Assembly (NCBI GenBank): GCA_020435335.1 | Contig: JAGQZT010000019.1 | Location: 1-64,000, forward strand | DNA: 64,000 bases | Origin: Flavobacteriales bacterium | Lineage (GTDB): Bacteria > Bacteroidota > Bacteroidia > Flavobacteriales_E > Vicingaceae | Reading direction: 5' to 3' | Shown here: positions 26,518-35,151 of the stretch, in pieces | Layout of the letters: each line of letters starts with the position of its first letter | Position numbering within the stretch: position 1 is the first letter of the stretch | Position numbers and translations under genes: made by a program | Notes under the pieces: model-generated | What the model saw: only the letters and a program-made list of their open reading frames with translations | Told to the model about the DNA's origin: nothing | Database searches by the model: none

Positions 26518-29379
26518 ATGAAAAATTTAATACTTCTAAGTCTGTTGTTCTTCACCCTCCAGGCATTTTCACAAACAGGAAAAATCAGGGGAACGGTCAT
26601 AGACGGCGAAACCGGCGAACCACTTTTCGGAGCTACGGCTCAAATTAAAGGAACGACTACCGGAAGTATTACCGATTTCGATGGTAAATATTCCATTGAT
26701 GCTCAACCGGGAACCTATACCGTGGTGATTTCTTATGTTTCATTTGCCTCACAGGAGATCAGCGGAGTAGTAGTAAAAGCCGGAGGGGTAACGGTTGTGG
26801 ATTCCAAATTGAAAACCCAGGCCATCGAAGGGGAAACGTTTACCGTTACCGCCGAAGCTGCTCGAAATACAGAGGCGGCTATTTCTACCATCAAACGGAA
26901 ATCCGTAAACCTGATCGATGGAATCTCTTCCAAAAAGCTTCAAAAAACCGGAGACAATAACGCTGCACAGGCTTTAAGAAGGGTTACCGGTGTGTCTATC
27001 GAAGGTGGCAAGAATGTATATGTTCGTGGTTTGGGTGATCGCTACACCAAGACCATCCTGAATGGTATTGCCATCCCGGGCCTTGATCCGGATCGAAATG
27101 CCGTACAGGTCGACATCTTCCCAACCAACGTGGTGGATAACCTGATCGTTTACAAAACCTTTTCTCCCGACCTTCCTGGTGATTTTACCGGAGGTATGGT
27201 CGATATCGTTACCAAAGACTTTCCGGAAACCAAACTGTTCAGTGTTTCGGCATCATTCAGTTACAATCCGAGCATGCACTTTAAGAGTGATTTCCTGACC
27301 ATCAACGGGTTCAGCTCCGACATGTGGGGAAATGGGGCCCATGACCGCAGAAACAGGCTGGCCGGAGTACGTGAAATTCCACGGCCGCTGGTAGATGAGT
27401 ATCAGAACAATAACCTGGAAAAATTAACCAAAGGATTCGATCGGCAAATGGCTGCTATTCAAGGCAATAGTTTGCTGAATCAACGGTATTCGATCAGCTA
27501 CGGAAATCAAATTGAACGGGAAAAGAACACCTACGGGTATGTATTCTCCTTCGGATACAATAAAAAATACACTTATTACGATGATTTTCAGTTCAATACT
27601 TACCAGTACAGTGATACTACATCCAAATATGATCTGGAACCTGTTGTAACCAATAATGGAGCTGTTGGAACGGAAGAAGTATTATGGAACGGATTGGCGA
27701 GTTTGTCGCTTAAAAGAGAAAAGAGCAAGTATTTTTTAACCTTTTTCCACACACAAAACGGGATTAAGACAGCAACCCGTGTGATTCAGGAAAACACCGA
27801 CTTTTCTCAAAATGAGGTAACTCTGGATAAAACCAACCTGTATTACAACCAACGAAGCATCACCAATGTATTGCTGGGAAGCAAGCATCAGTTCAATAAA
27901 AAGCTGGAGCTGAATTTAGCGGTGTCTCCCTCCCTGGCGATCAACAAAGAGCCTGACATGAGGCAAACCATTTATTCGGTAAAAGACGACGGAACCTATA
28001 CCTTAGCTTTCGGTGAAGGAGCTTTGGTAAACCGTATCTGGAGAAACCTGGAGGAAACCAACCTGAATGCGAAAGCCGATTTAAAATGGGAATTCAACCA
28101 GTGGTCAGGGTTAAAGAGCTCGATTAAAACGGGGATTTATTACCTGTACAAGAACCGTTCATTCGATGTCGTTGAATACAACTTCAGAAACGTCGGACAA
28201 CCTGCATACAATGGAGATCCGAACCAGCTGTTTACAAACGATTACATTTTCAATGCACAAACATCTCCATCAACCCTGGAAGGGATTTATGTGATCGGTG
28301 AAACGGATTCATCCAACATCTATTCGGCTCAACAAACAGTAACGGCGGCATACATTATGAATGAGTTGCCACTGGATAGTTCGCTGAAAGTCATTTACGG
28401 GGTGAGAATGGAAAAAGCGGAAATGCTTTACACTGGCCAGAAACAAACGGTGATCGATCGAAGAGAAGACGTCTTCAACAACAGAATCGTTCTGGATGAG
28501 ATGGACTTCTTACCAGCCCTGAGTGTGGTTAAAACAATGGGTAAAAAAGAGGACTTTAACATCCGGGCAAACTACAGCCGTACCCTGGCAAGACCTTCTT
28601 TCAAAGAAAAATCAGGGGCACAGATTTATGATGCGATTACCCAAATTACTTTTATCGGTAACCTCGACCTGGTTGAAACACACATCAACAACTACGATTT
28701 AAGGTTTGAAAAATACCTCGAAAAGGCTGATATCGTATCATTGAGCGGTTTTTATAAAGACTTTACCAATCCGATCGAGGTGGTTTCTTACAATGCGACC
28801 AGCGCCGACAACGTAATTCCGAGAAACGTAGACAAAGCAACGGTTCTTGGTGTGGAGTTCGAATTTAAAAAAGGATTGGCCTTTATCACCGAGAAGATCA
28901 AAAATGTAGCGTTAGGAACCAACGTAACGTTTGCCAAGTCGCAAGTTGAAATGAGCGACATTGAATACCAGGCTCGATTAGCAGAGGCAAGAGACGGGGA
29001 AACTGTTGAAAAAACCAGGCAGTTCCAGGGTCAGGCACCTTTCCTGATCAACTCCTACATGAGCTATGAGAATCAGGATCAGGCTATCGATTTTAACCTG
29101 AGCTACAACGTACAGGGAAAGAGCCTGGCCATTGTCGGTATCGGAAGGATTCCGGATGTGTATAACAAACCATTCCACAGTGTTTCCATGAAACTTTCGA
29201 AAGGCTTTGGCGGGGGAGAAGATGCTTTCGTGAAGAAACACAAAGTGAGTTTGAGTGTAAACAACTTACTGAATCAAAAAAGGCAGCGTGTATACCGGTC
29301 TTATCAGACAGATGAGCAGGTATTCTCATCATTCACCGAGGGTAGATTCTTTGGATTAGGGTATTCGTATACGTTCTAA
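26518..29379 (+). CDS. TonB-dependent outer-membrane receptor
   Basis: 953 residues. Signal peptide MKNLILLSLLFFTLQAFSQ, then a carboxypeptidase-regulatory-like beta-sandwich (about 22-100: GKIRGTVIDGETGEPLFGAT). The plug domain has ALRRVTGVSIEGGKNVYVRG and LGDRYTKTILNGIAIPGLDP. The 22-strand barrel fills the rest and ends YSYTF, the usual C-terminal aromatic. It imports a substrate across the outer membrane with energy from TonB-ExbBD. The beta-helical lipoprotein directly upstream is probably its surface partner, and the two-component system next door its regulator. Confidence 0.92.
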   Translation: MKNLILLSLLFFTLQAFSQTGKIRGTVIDGETGEPLFGATAQIKGTTTGSITDFDGKYSIDAQPGTYTVVISYVSFASQEISGVVVKAGGVTVVDSKLKTQAIEGETFTVTAEAARNTEAAISTIKRKSVNLIDGISSKKLQKTGDNNAAQALRRVTGVSIEGGKNVYVRGLGDRYTKTILNGIAIPGLDPDRNAVQVDIFPTNVVDNLIVYKTFSPDLPGDFTGGMVDIVTKDFPETKLFSVSASFSYNPSMHFKSDFLTINGFSSDMWGNGAHDRRNRLAGVREIPRPLVDEYQNNNLEKLTKGFDRQMAAIQGNSLLNQRYSISYGNQIEREKNTYGYVFSFGYNKKYTYYDDFQFNTYQYSDTTSKYDLEPVVTNNGAVGTEEVLWNGLASLSLKREKSKYFLTFFHTQNGIKTATRVIQENTDFSQNEVTLDKTNLYYNQRSITNVLLGSKHQFNKKLELNLAVSPSLAINKEPDMRQTIYSVKDDGTYTLAFGEGALVNRIWRNLEETNLNAKADLKWEFNQWSGLKSSIKTGIYYLYKNRSFDVVEYNFRNVGQPAYNGDPNQLFTNDYIFNAQTSPSTLEGIYVIGETDSSNIYSAQQTVTAAYIMNELPLDSSLKVIYGVRMEKAEMLYTGQKQTVIDRREDVFNNRIVLDEMDFLPALSVVKTMGKKEDFNIRANYSRTLARPSFKEKSGAQIYDAITQITFIGNLDLVETHINNYDLRFEKYLEKADIVSLSGFYKDFTNPIEVVSYNATSADNVIPRNVDKATVLGVEFEFKKGLAFITEKIKNVALGTNVTFAKSQVEMSDIEYQARLAEARDGETVEKTRQFQGQAPFLINSYMSYENQDQAIDFNLSYNVQGKSLAIVGIGRIPDVYNKPFHSVSMKLSKGFGGGEDAFVKKHKVSLSVNNLLNQKRQRVYRSYQTDEQVFSSFTEGRFFGLGYSYTF

Positions 29380-29380
29380 A

Positions 29381-29788
29381 TCACTTCGCAAAAAGCTTCG
29401 AACGATCCTGAAATGCTTTGAATTCCAAGGCATTCCCGGAGGGATCCAGAAAAAACATGGTGGCTTGTTCGCCTACTTCGCCCTTAAAGCGAATATAAGG
29501 TTCAATAATGAAGGCGATCTGATGCTGTTTGAGTTTCTCAGCTAAGGCTTCCCAGCTTTCCATATCGAGCACCACCCCAAAATGCGGCACCGGAACATCG
29601 TGTCCATCTACAGGATTACTCGCTTGTTTGGCTACAGGAGCTTCGTGGATCACCACCTGATGCCCGTAGAAGTTAAAATCGACCCATTTCTCGTCACTTC
29701 TCCCTTCTTCGAAACCCAATACATCCCGATAGAACTTTCGGCACGTTTTCAGGTCATTCACAGGTATGGCTAAGTGGAAAGGGTGCAA
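29381..29788 (-). CDS. VOC family protein (glyoxalase/dioxygenase-like)
   Basis: 135 residues with the vicinal-oxygen-chelate fold. The metal ligand His5 sits in [11 protein letters not shown]; the second half has [15 protein letters not shown] with the Glu ligand. [20 protein letters not shown] is the standard first-module pattern. The family includes dioxygenases, isomerases and resistance proteins; the substrate cannot be predicted. It is two bases downstream of the M42 peptidase gene and its stop is one base from that of the convergent TonB receptor. Confidence 0.85.
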   Translation of the reverse strand: MHPFHLAIPVNDLKTCRKFYRDVLGFEEGRSDEKWVDFNFYGHQVVIHEAPVAKQASNPVDGHDVPVPHFGVVLDMESWEALAEKLKQHQIAFIIEPYIRFKGEVGEQATMFFLDPSGNALEFKAFQDRSKLFAK

Positions 29789-29790
29789 TG

Positions 29791-30798
29791 TTATAAGGAA
29801 TTAATATAGGCCATGCACAGGTCAATGGTCGCTTCAATGCCTTTTTTGTGGGTACGTTCCGTACCGTGTGAGGCGGCAACACCCATGCCGATCAAACCAA
29901 CTCTAAAATCGTTTCCGGCACGTAAAGCCGCGGAACCATCCGATCCATAGAAAGGGTAAACATCCACTTTGTAAGGGATATTATTTTGTTCGGCCAGATC
30001 AACCAGTTTTTTCCGGAATTCATAATCGTAAGGCCCGCTGCTGTCTTTCGCGCAGATGGAGCAGCTTACTTCGTTGCCCTGGCAATCATCTCCCAGCACA
30101 CCCATATCGATCACTAATAATTCTTCGATGCTATCGGCATAACCTACAGTACCTCCGTGGCCGACTTCTTCGTAATTGGAGAAGAACAGCTCAACAGGCA
30201 CTTCTTTATTGGCTTCTTTGAGCCTGCGAGCCAGCTCGAACTGTACGTAACAACCGGCTTTATTATCCAGAAAACGTGATTTGATGTAACCACTTTCCAG
30301 TTCCTGATACTTCACATCCACACAGATGATATCGCCGACATGGATGCCTAGTTTTTCGACATCTTCAGCCGTATACACTTCTTCGTCAATGCGGATGTGC
30401 ATGTTTTTGGTTGTCCGGGGCGTTTTTTCTTTTTCGTTATTGGCATGAACCGAAGGGTTATCCAATAATATGGTTCCGGTATAGGTCTTGCCGGAATGGG
30501 TAACTACTTTTACATATTCACCTTCGGCACCGGTTAAAGACAGTCCGCCGAGGAGGGAGAATGCCAGCGTGCCGTTTGATTTTATTTTCGAAACAATGGC
30601 GCCAAGGGTATCGACATGGCCGGCAATGGCCAGTTTCGGATTGGGTCCAAGGGCACATTTTACAGCGCCTTTTTTGGTGTATTCGGGTTGGTAGCCATAG
30701 CTGCTCAACAGGTCATAAATGTATTTACAGGCATTGGTCGTATAGCCTGTCGGGGAATCAATGGCAATAAGCTCTTTAAGCGTTTTGTAGTTGTTCAT
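29791..30798 (-). CDS. M42 family metallo-aminopeptidase
   Basis: 335 residues. A cytosolic di-metal aminopeptidase family that forms tetrahedral dodecamers (TET). Metal-binding and catalytic motifs in order: [13 protein letters not shown] (His-x-Asp), [20 protein letters not shown] (Glu pair), [10 protein letters not shown] and [15 protein letters not shown]. It overlaps asd by 23 bases and is followed after two bases by the VOC gene; all three lie in one minus-strand transcript. Peptide specificity cannot be deduced. Confidence 0.92.
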   Translation of the reverse strand: MNNYKTLKELIAIDSPTGYTTNACKYIYDLLSSYGYQPEYTKKGAVKCALGPNPKLAIAGHVDTLGAIVSKIKSNGTLAFSLLGGLSLTGAEGEYVKVVTHSGKTYTGTILLDNPSVHANNEKEKTPRTTKNMHIRIDEEVYTAEDVEKLGIHVGDIICVDVKYQELESGYIKSRFLDNKAGCYVQFELARRLKEANKEVPVELFFSNYEEVGHGGTVGYADSIEELLVIDMGVLGDDCQGNEVSCSICAKDSSGPYDYEFRKKLVDLAEQNNIPYKVDVYPFYGSDGSAALRAGNDFRVGLIGMGVAASHGTERTHKKGIEATIDLCMAYINSL

Positions 30799-31789
30799 GG
30801 TTTACCAGGTTCTTTTCTACTAAATATTCCGCGATCTGAACAGCGTTGGTTGCCGCACCCTTTCTCAGGTTGTCGGTAACGATCCACATGTTCAGGGTAT
30901 TCGGCTGGGATTCGTCACGCCGGATTCGTCCGACAAAAACATCGTCTTTATTGGCAGCGTATAACGGCATCGGATAGGTATTGGTATCGGTGTTATCCTG
31001 CAACACAATTCCATCGGTTTCTTGTAACAACTTACGTACATCAGATAGTTCAAAGTCGTTCTCAAATTCAATGTTTACCGATTCCGAATGGCCTCCGACA
31101 ACAGGAACACGAACGGCGGTAGCGGTAATTCTTAAGCTATCGTCGCGCATGATCTTTTTAGGTTCTTTAACCAATTTCATTTCTTCTTTGGTGTAACCGT
31201 TATCTTCAAAAACATCGCAGTGAGGCAAGCAGTTCTTGTCAATCGGATAAGGATAAGCCATTTCGCCGGTAATGCCTTTTCGTTCGTTTTCCATTTGTTC
31301 CATGGCTTTTACACCGGTTCCTGTAATGGACTGATAGGTGGAAACGATTACGCGTTTGATCCTGTATTTTTGGTGTAACGGATTCATGACCAACACCATC
31401 TGAATCGTCGAGCAGTTTGGATTGGCAATGATCTTATCGGATGGAGTTAATACATCGGCATTGATCTCCGGAACAACCAATTTATGGTTCGGATTCATTC
31501 TCCAGGCCGAAGAATTATCGATCACTGTCGTTCCTGCTTCCGCAAACTTTGGCGCCCACTCCAGTGACGTGTCGCCACCAGCAGAAAAAATGGCAATATC
31601 CGGTTTGGCATTCACAGCATCCTGTAAGCCGACCACTACATATTCCTGCCCTTTAAAAGTAACTTTATTACCAACAGATTTCTCAGAAGCCACCGGAATA
31701 AGCTCCGTAACCGGGAAATTCCGTTCTTCCAAAACCTGTAACATGACGTTGCCAACCATGCCGGTGGCACCAACTACTGCTATTTTCAT
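30776..31789 (-). CDS. asd: Aspartate-semialdehyde dehydrogenase
   Basis: 337 residues from ATG 31789 (MKIAVVGATGMVGNVMLQVL); the open frame runs 69 bases further upstream but the conserved N-terminus fixes the start. It reduces L-aspartyl phosphate to the semialdehyde with NADPH, for lysine/diaminopimelate, threonine and methionine synthesis. NADP motif GATGMVG, catalytic Cys in ANPNCSTIQMV, and substrate-binding EQMENERKGITGE and GHSESVNIEFE. First gene of the asd-M42-VOC run. Confidence 0.96.
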   Translation of the reverse strand: MKIAVVGATGMVGNVMLQVLEERNFPVTELIPVASEKSVGNKVTFKGQEYVVVGLQDAVNAKPDIAIFSAGGDTSLEWAPKFAEAGTTVIDNSSAWRMNPNHKLVVPEINADVLTPSDKIIANPNCSTIQMVLVMNPLHQKYRIKRVIVSTYQSITGTGVKAMEQMENERKGITGEMAYPYPIDKNCLPHCDVFEDNGYTKEEMKLVKEPKKIMRDDSLRITATAVRVPVVGGHSESVNIEFENDFELSDVRKLLQETDGIVLQDNTDTNTYPMPLYAANKDDVFVGRIRRDESQPNTLNMWIVTDNLRKGAATNAVQIAEYLVEKNLVNHEQLQNA

Positions 31790-31932
31790 GTATTTAAAAT
31801 TTATCGGCCAAAAATAGAATAAAAATTGCGGGTTTTCTAAACTACCGGTAAGAATCAATAAGCAGGTTAAGTTATTTTAACTAAATCAGATGCCCTTGTG
31901 ATAAAAAGAAACATTTTGGCTACTTTTATTGC

Positions 31933-34530
31933 ATGCTTAAGCCACTGATACCATTGCTTACCTTGTTGTGCTCCTTTCAATTGGCACAGGCACAATTTAC
32001 CGATGATTTTACCGACGGCGACTTCACGAATAATCCGGCATGGAGTGGCGACAATGGGCTGTTCACCGTTACGGGAGGCGAACTGAACTCACAAAGTCCC
32101 GGCGCAGCGACTTACTACCTGAGTACGGCTTCTACAACGGCCTTAAATGCGCAGTGGGATTTTTATTTTAATCTGAAATTCAGTACTTCCGGCGCAAATT
32201 ATGTCGATGTGTACCTGATGTCTGATGTGGCGAATGTGACCACACCCAACAATGGCTATTTTGTTCGGATCGGAGGAACCACCGATGAAGTTTCGCTATA
32301 CAAGGTTGTCGCCGGAACGCCAACGATCCTGATAGACGGCCCCGACGGCAGCGTAAACAGCAGTACTAACAACCCTTTTGATGTGCGGGTTACCCGTGAT
32401 GCTGCGAACAACTGGACACTTTATTACGATGATGGCGCTGTGAGCGGACTCACCAACTACGGAACGGTGAATGATAATTCGGTAACAACATCCGGTTTCT
32501 TTGGAATTGCCATTACACAATCGTCGGCAGCAAGTCCGGTAAACAACCACTTCTTCGACAATTTCAGCGTAGGGCCTATTGTGGGCGATACTTCCGCTCC
32601 CCAGGTTGATTCGGTGGTTGTGCTCAATGCCAACAATCTCGATGTTTATTTTAATGAACCGGTTGATCTGACTACCAGCCAGACACTGACAAATTACTCG
32701 GTAGACGGAGGTATCGGAAATCCCACTACTGCCAATCGGGATGCACTGGATTCTTCCATCGTTCATTTAGCATTTGCATCATCATTCTCGAACGGGCAAC
32801 CCTATAACCTGACCATCAACAATGTGGAAGATACAGCATCCAATCCCATCAACACGATCGTAGAGCCGTTTACTTATTTGGTGATCATTCCCCCTGTTTT
32901 CGGTGACGTTATGATCAATGAGATTTTTGCGGATCCCACACCACAGATCGGATTACCCAACGTGGAGTATGTCGAATTGTACAATAACTCTAACAACGCC
33001 TTTGTGTTGAATAACTGGCAATTCGTGAACAGCACCACGGCCAAATCGCTGCCCAATAAAGTGTTAGCGCCGAATAGTTATGTTATTCTTTGCAATTTAA
33101 ACGATACGGCCTTGTTCAGTTCTTACGGTGATGTGATCGGCATCAGTTCCTTTGTAGCACTGACCAATGGCGGTGACAGCCTGACGCTCCTCGACAACAA
33201 CAGCAACATAATCGATATCGTAGTTTATAGTGATTCCTGGTATCAGGATGCCGTAAAAGACGACGGCGGTTGGTCGCTCGAACTGATCAACCCCAAACAT
33301 CCTTGCACCAGTGCCAACAACTGGATTGCTTCGACTCATCCCGACGGAGGAACTCCCGGAACCCAAAATTCCGTTTTCGACACCTTGCCGGATACCCAGG
33401 CTCCCAACCTGACGGCCATCAACACCCTTTCAACCACACAAATCCAGGTAATTTTCAATGAAAAAATGGATAGTGCCAGTCTCGCTTCGGCAGTCTATTC
33501 CATCAGTAACGGCATTGCTGTAACCGGAATAACCGTTCATACGAACCTTTCGGAAATAACGCTGGACCTCAATCCGGCCTTGACAACCTCTATCCTCTAT
33601 ACCCTCAACATAACCGGTGCCGGCGATTGTGCCGGAAATGCGTTGGGAAACAATACCGGCCAATTTGCGTTGCCCGAACAAGGCTTGCCCGGCGATCTGG
33701 TGATCAACGAGATTCTATTCAATCCGTTTACCGGCGGATCGGATTTTGTGGAGATCTACAACAACTCGGGTAAATACATCAGCCTCGAAAACTGGAGCCT
33801 GGCCAACCTCGAAAACGATAGCATCGACAATTACAAGACCATTAGCACCATTCCTAAACTGGTTCTGCCGGGCGAGTTTGTGTTGCTTACAAAAGACCCT
33901 CAAAACATTGAGCAAGAGTATATTAATGCTGCTTTGGCGGCCTTCTTGAAAATGGAAACCTTACCCACTTACAACAACGATGAAGGTGATGTTTACCTCA
34001 TCAGCAACCTGAATGCCGTGATCGATGAGGTGCATTACAACGAAGACATGCATTTTGCCTTGCTGAACAGCGTAGACGGTGTTTCTCTGGAACGGATCGA
34101 CTACAACCGTCCGAGTAACGATGTTACCAACTGGCATTCAGCAGCGGAAGATGTCGGGTTTGCTACGCCGGGCTATGAGAATTCCCAATACATGAATACC
34201 AATACCGATGGAGGCGATATTGTGATTGATCCGGAGTCTTTCTCTCCGGATAATGATGGGGTGGATGATGTCGTGAACATTTCCTACAATTTTCCGGAAC
34301 CGGGTTATGTGGCCAACATTGTGATCTATGATGCCAAAGGAAGATTGGTTAGAAACCTGGTTAAGAATGAGTTATTGGGAACTTCAGGAACCTTTAGTTG
34401 GGACGGAACGGCTGACGATAACGAAAAAGGCCGGATCGGGATTTACATCATCTTTGTGGAAGCCTTCGACCTGCAAGGCAATACCAAACACTTCAAAAAG
34501 ACCTGTGTATTAGCCGGAAGGTTGGATTAA
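31933..34530 (+). CDS. Secreted multidomain protein (lamin-tail, Ig-like, FlgD-like)
   Basis: 865 residues with a signal peptide (MLKPLIPLLTLLCSFQLAQA). Domains in order: a lectin/laminin-like sandwich (about 25-205), an SbsA-type Ig module (about 215-318: VVLNANNLDVYFNEPVDLTT), a lamin-tail domain (about 325-460: GDVMINEIFADPTPQIGLPN), a second Ig module (about 490-580), a second lamin-tail domain (about 585-750: GDLVINEILFNPFTGGSDFV) and a FlgD-like Ig end (about 770-862: SPDNDGVDDVV then FSWDGTADD). The end resembles domains found at the C-terminus of T9SS cargo but is not a clear type A or B signal. Probably a surface adhesin or nuclease-associated scaffold. It ends 26 bases before the sigma gene and may be its co-transcribed target. 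Confidence 0.75.
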   Translation: MLKPLIPLLTLLCSFQLAQAQFTDDFTDGDFTNNPAWSGDNGLFTVTGGELNSQSPGAATYYLSTASTTALNAQWDFYFNLKFSTSGANYVDVYLMSDVANVTTPNNGYFVRIGGTTDEVSLYKVVAGTPTILIDGPDGSVNSSTNNPFDVRVTRDAANNWTLYYDDGAVSGLTNYGTVNDNSVTTSGFFGIAITQSSAASPVNNHFFDNFSVGPIVGDTSAPQVDSVVVLNANNLDVYFNEPVDLTTSQTLTNYSVDGGIGNPTTANRDALDSSIVHLAFASSFSNGQPYNLTINNVEDTASNPINTIVEPFTYLVIIPPVFGDVMINEIFADPTPQIGLPNVEYVELYNNSNNAFVLNNWQFVNSTTAKSLPNKVLAPNSYVILCNLNDTALFSSYGDVIGISSFVALTNGGDSLTLLDNNSNIIDIVVYSDSWYQDAVKDDGGWSLELINPKHPCTSANNWIASTHPDGGTPGTQNSVFDTLPDTQAPNLTAINTLSTTQIQVIFNEKMDSASLASAVYSISNGIAVTGITVHTNLSEITLDLNPALTTSILYTLNITGAGDCAGNALGNNTGQFALPEQGLPGDLVINEILFNPFTGGSDFVEIYNNSGKYISLENWSLANLENDSIDNYKTISTIPKLVLPGEFVLLTKDPQNIEQEYINAALAAFLKMETLPTYNNDEGDVYLISNLNAVIDEVHYNEDMHFALLNSVDGVSLERIDYNRPSNDVTNWHSAAEDVGFATPGYENSQYMNTNTDGGDIVIDPESFSPDNDGVDDVVNISYNFPEPGYVANIVIYDAKGRLVRNLVKNELLGTSGTFSWDGTADDNEKGRIGIYIIFVEAFDLQGNTKHFKKTCVLAGRLD

Positions 34531-34556
34531 TTTTTTACAACATTTCCAACCAATTC

Positions 34557-35150
34557 ATGAATTGGTTAGTCTTAATAGATACTATCAAGAACTGGGACAA
34601 CAATAGCATAATAAAAGGGTGTATTAAATTTAACCCTGAAGCACGAAGAATATTGTATGAAAAATATTCCTCGCAGATGTTTAGTATCTGTTTGCGCTAT
34701 GCTAATAATAACAGTGATGTGGAAGACATATTTCAGGAAGGATTTTTCAAGATTTACCAGAATATCGGGCAAGTGAAAAATCCGGAAGCATTGAGTGGCT
34801 GGATTCGAAAAATATTTGTGAATGTAGCGTTGGAATATAATCGGAAAGGGCACTCGTTGCGTGTAGTTATTGACAATGATGCGATAGAAACCTCGAATGA
34901 AACCACCATTAATTCTGCAATTGATAACCTTTCCCTGGAAGAATTGACTACCCTAATTCAGTCACTTCCTACAGGGTGTAAAACAGTTTTCAACATGTAT
35001 GCGGTTGATGGATATTCACACCAAGAAATAGCGGAAGCCCTCGGTATTTCAATTGGAACATCAAAATCCCAATTGTTTGTGGCCAGGCAGATTTTACAGA
35101 AGAAAATAATTATTCATAATCAACCCGTAAATAAAAAGACAGGTAACTAA
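34557..35150 (+). CDS. RNA polymerase sigma factor, ECF type (sigma-70 family)
   Basis: 197 residues. Region 2 (about 30-98) shows YEKYSSQMFSICLRYANNN, DVEDIFQEGFFKIYQNIG and LSGWIRKIFVNVALEYNR. Region 4 (about 130-185) shows LIQSLPTGCKTVFNMYAVDG and HQEIAEALGISIGTSKSQLF. Sigma-3 is absent, as expected for ECF sigmas. It steers RNA polymerase to its own promoters. One base separates it from the next gene, a predicted trans-envelope anti-sigma factor, so the two form a signalling pair. The ATG at 34557 is used; a few N-terminal residues may be surplus. Confidence 0.92.
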   Translation: MNWLVLIDTIKNWDNNSIIKGCIKFNPEARRILYEKYSSQMFSICLRYANNNSDVEDIFQEGFFKIYQNIGQVKNPEALSGWIRKIFVNVALEYNRKGHSLRVVIDNDAIETSNETTINSAIDNLSLEELTTLIQSLPTGCKTVFNMYAVDGYSHQEIAEALGISIGTSKSQLFVARQILQKKIIIHNQPVNKKTGN

Positions 35151-35151
35151 G

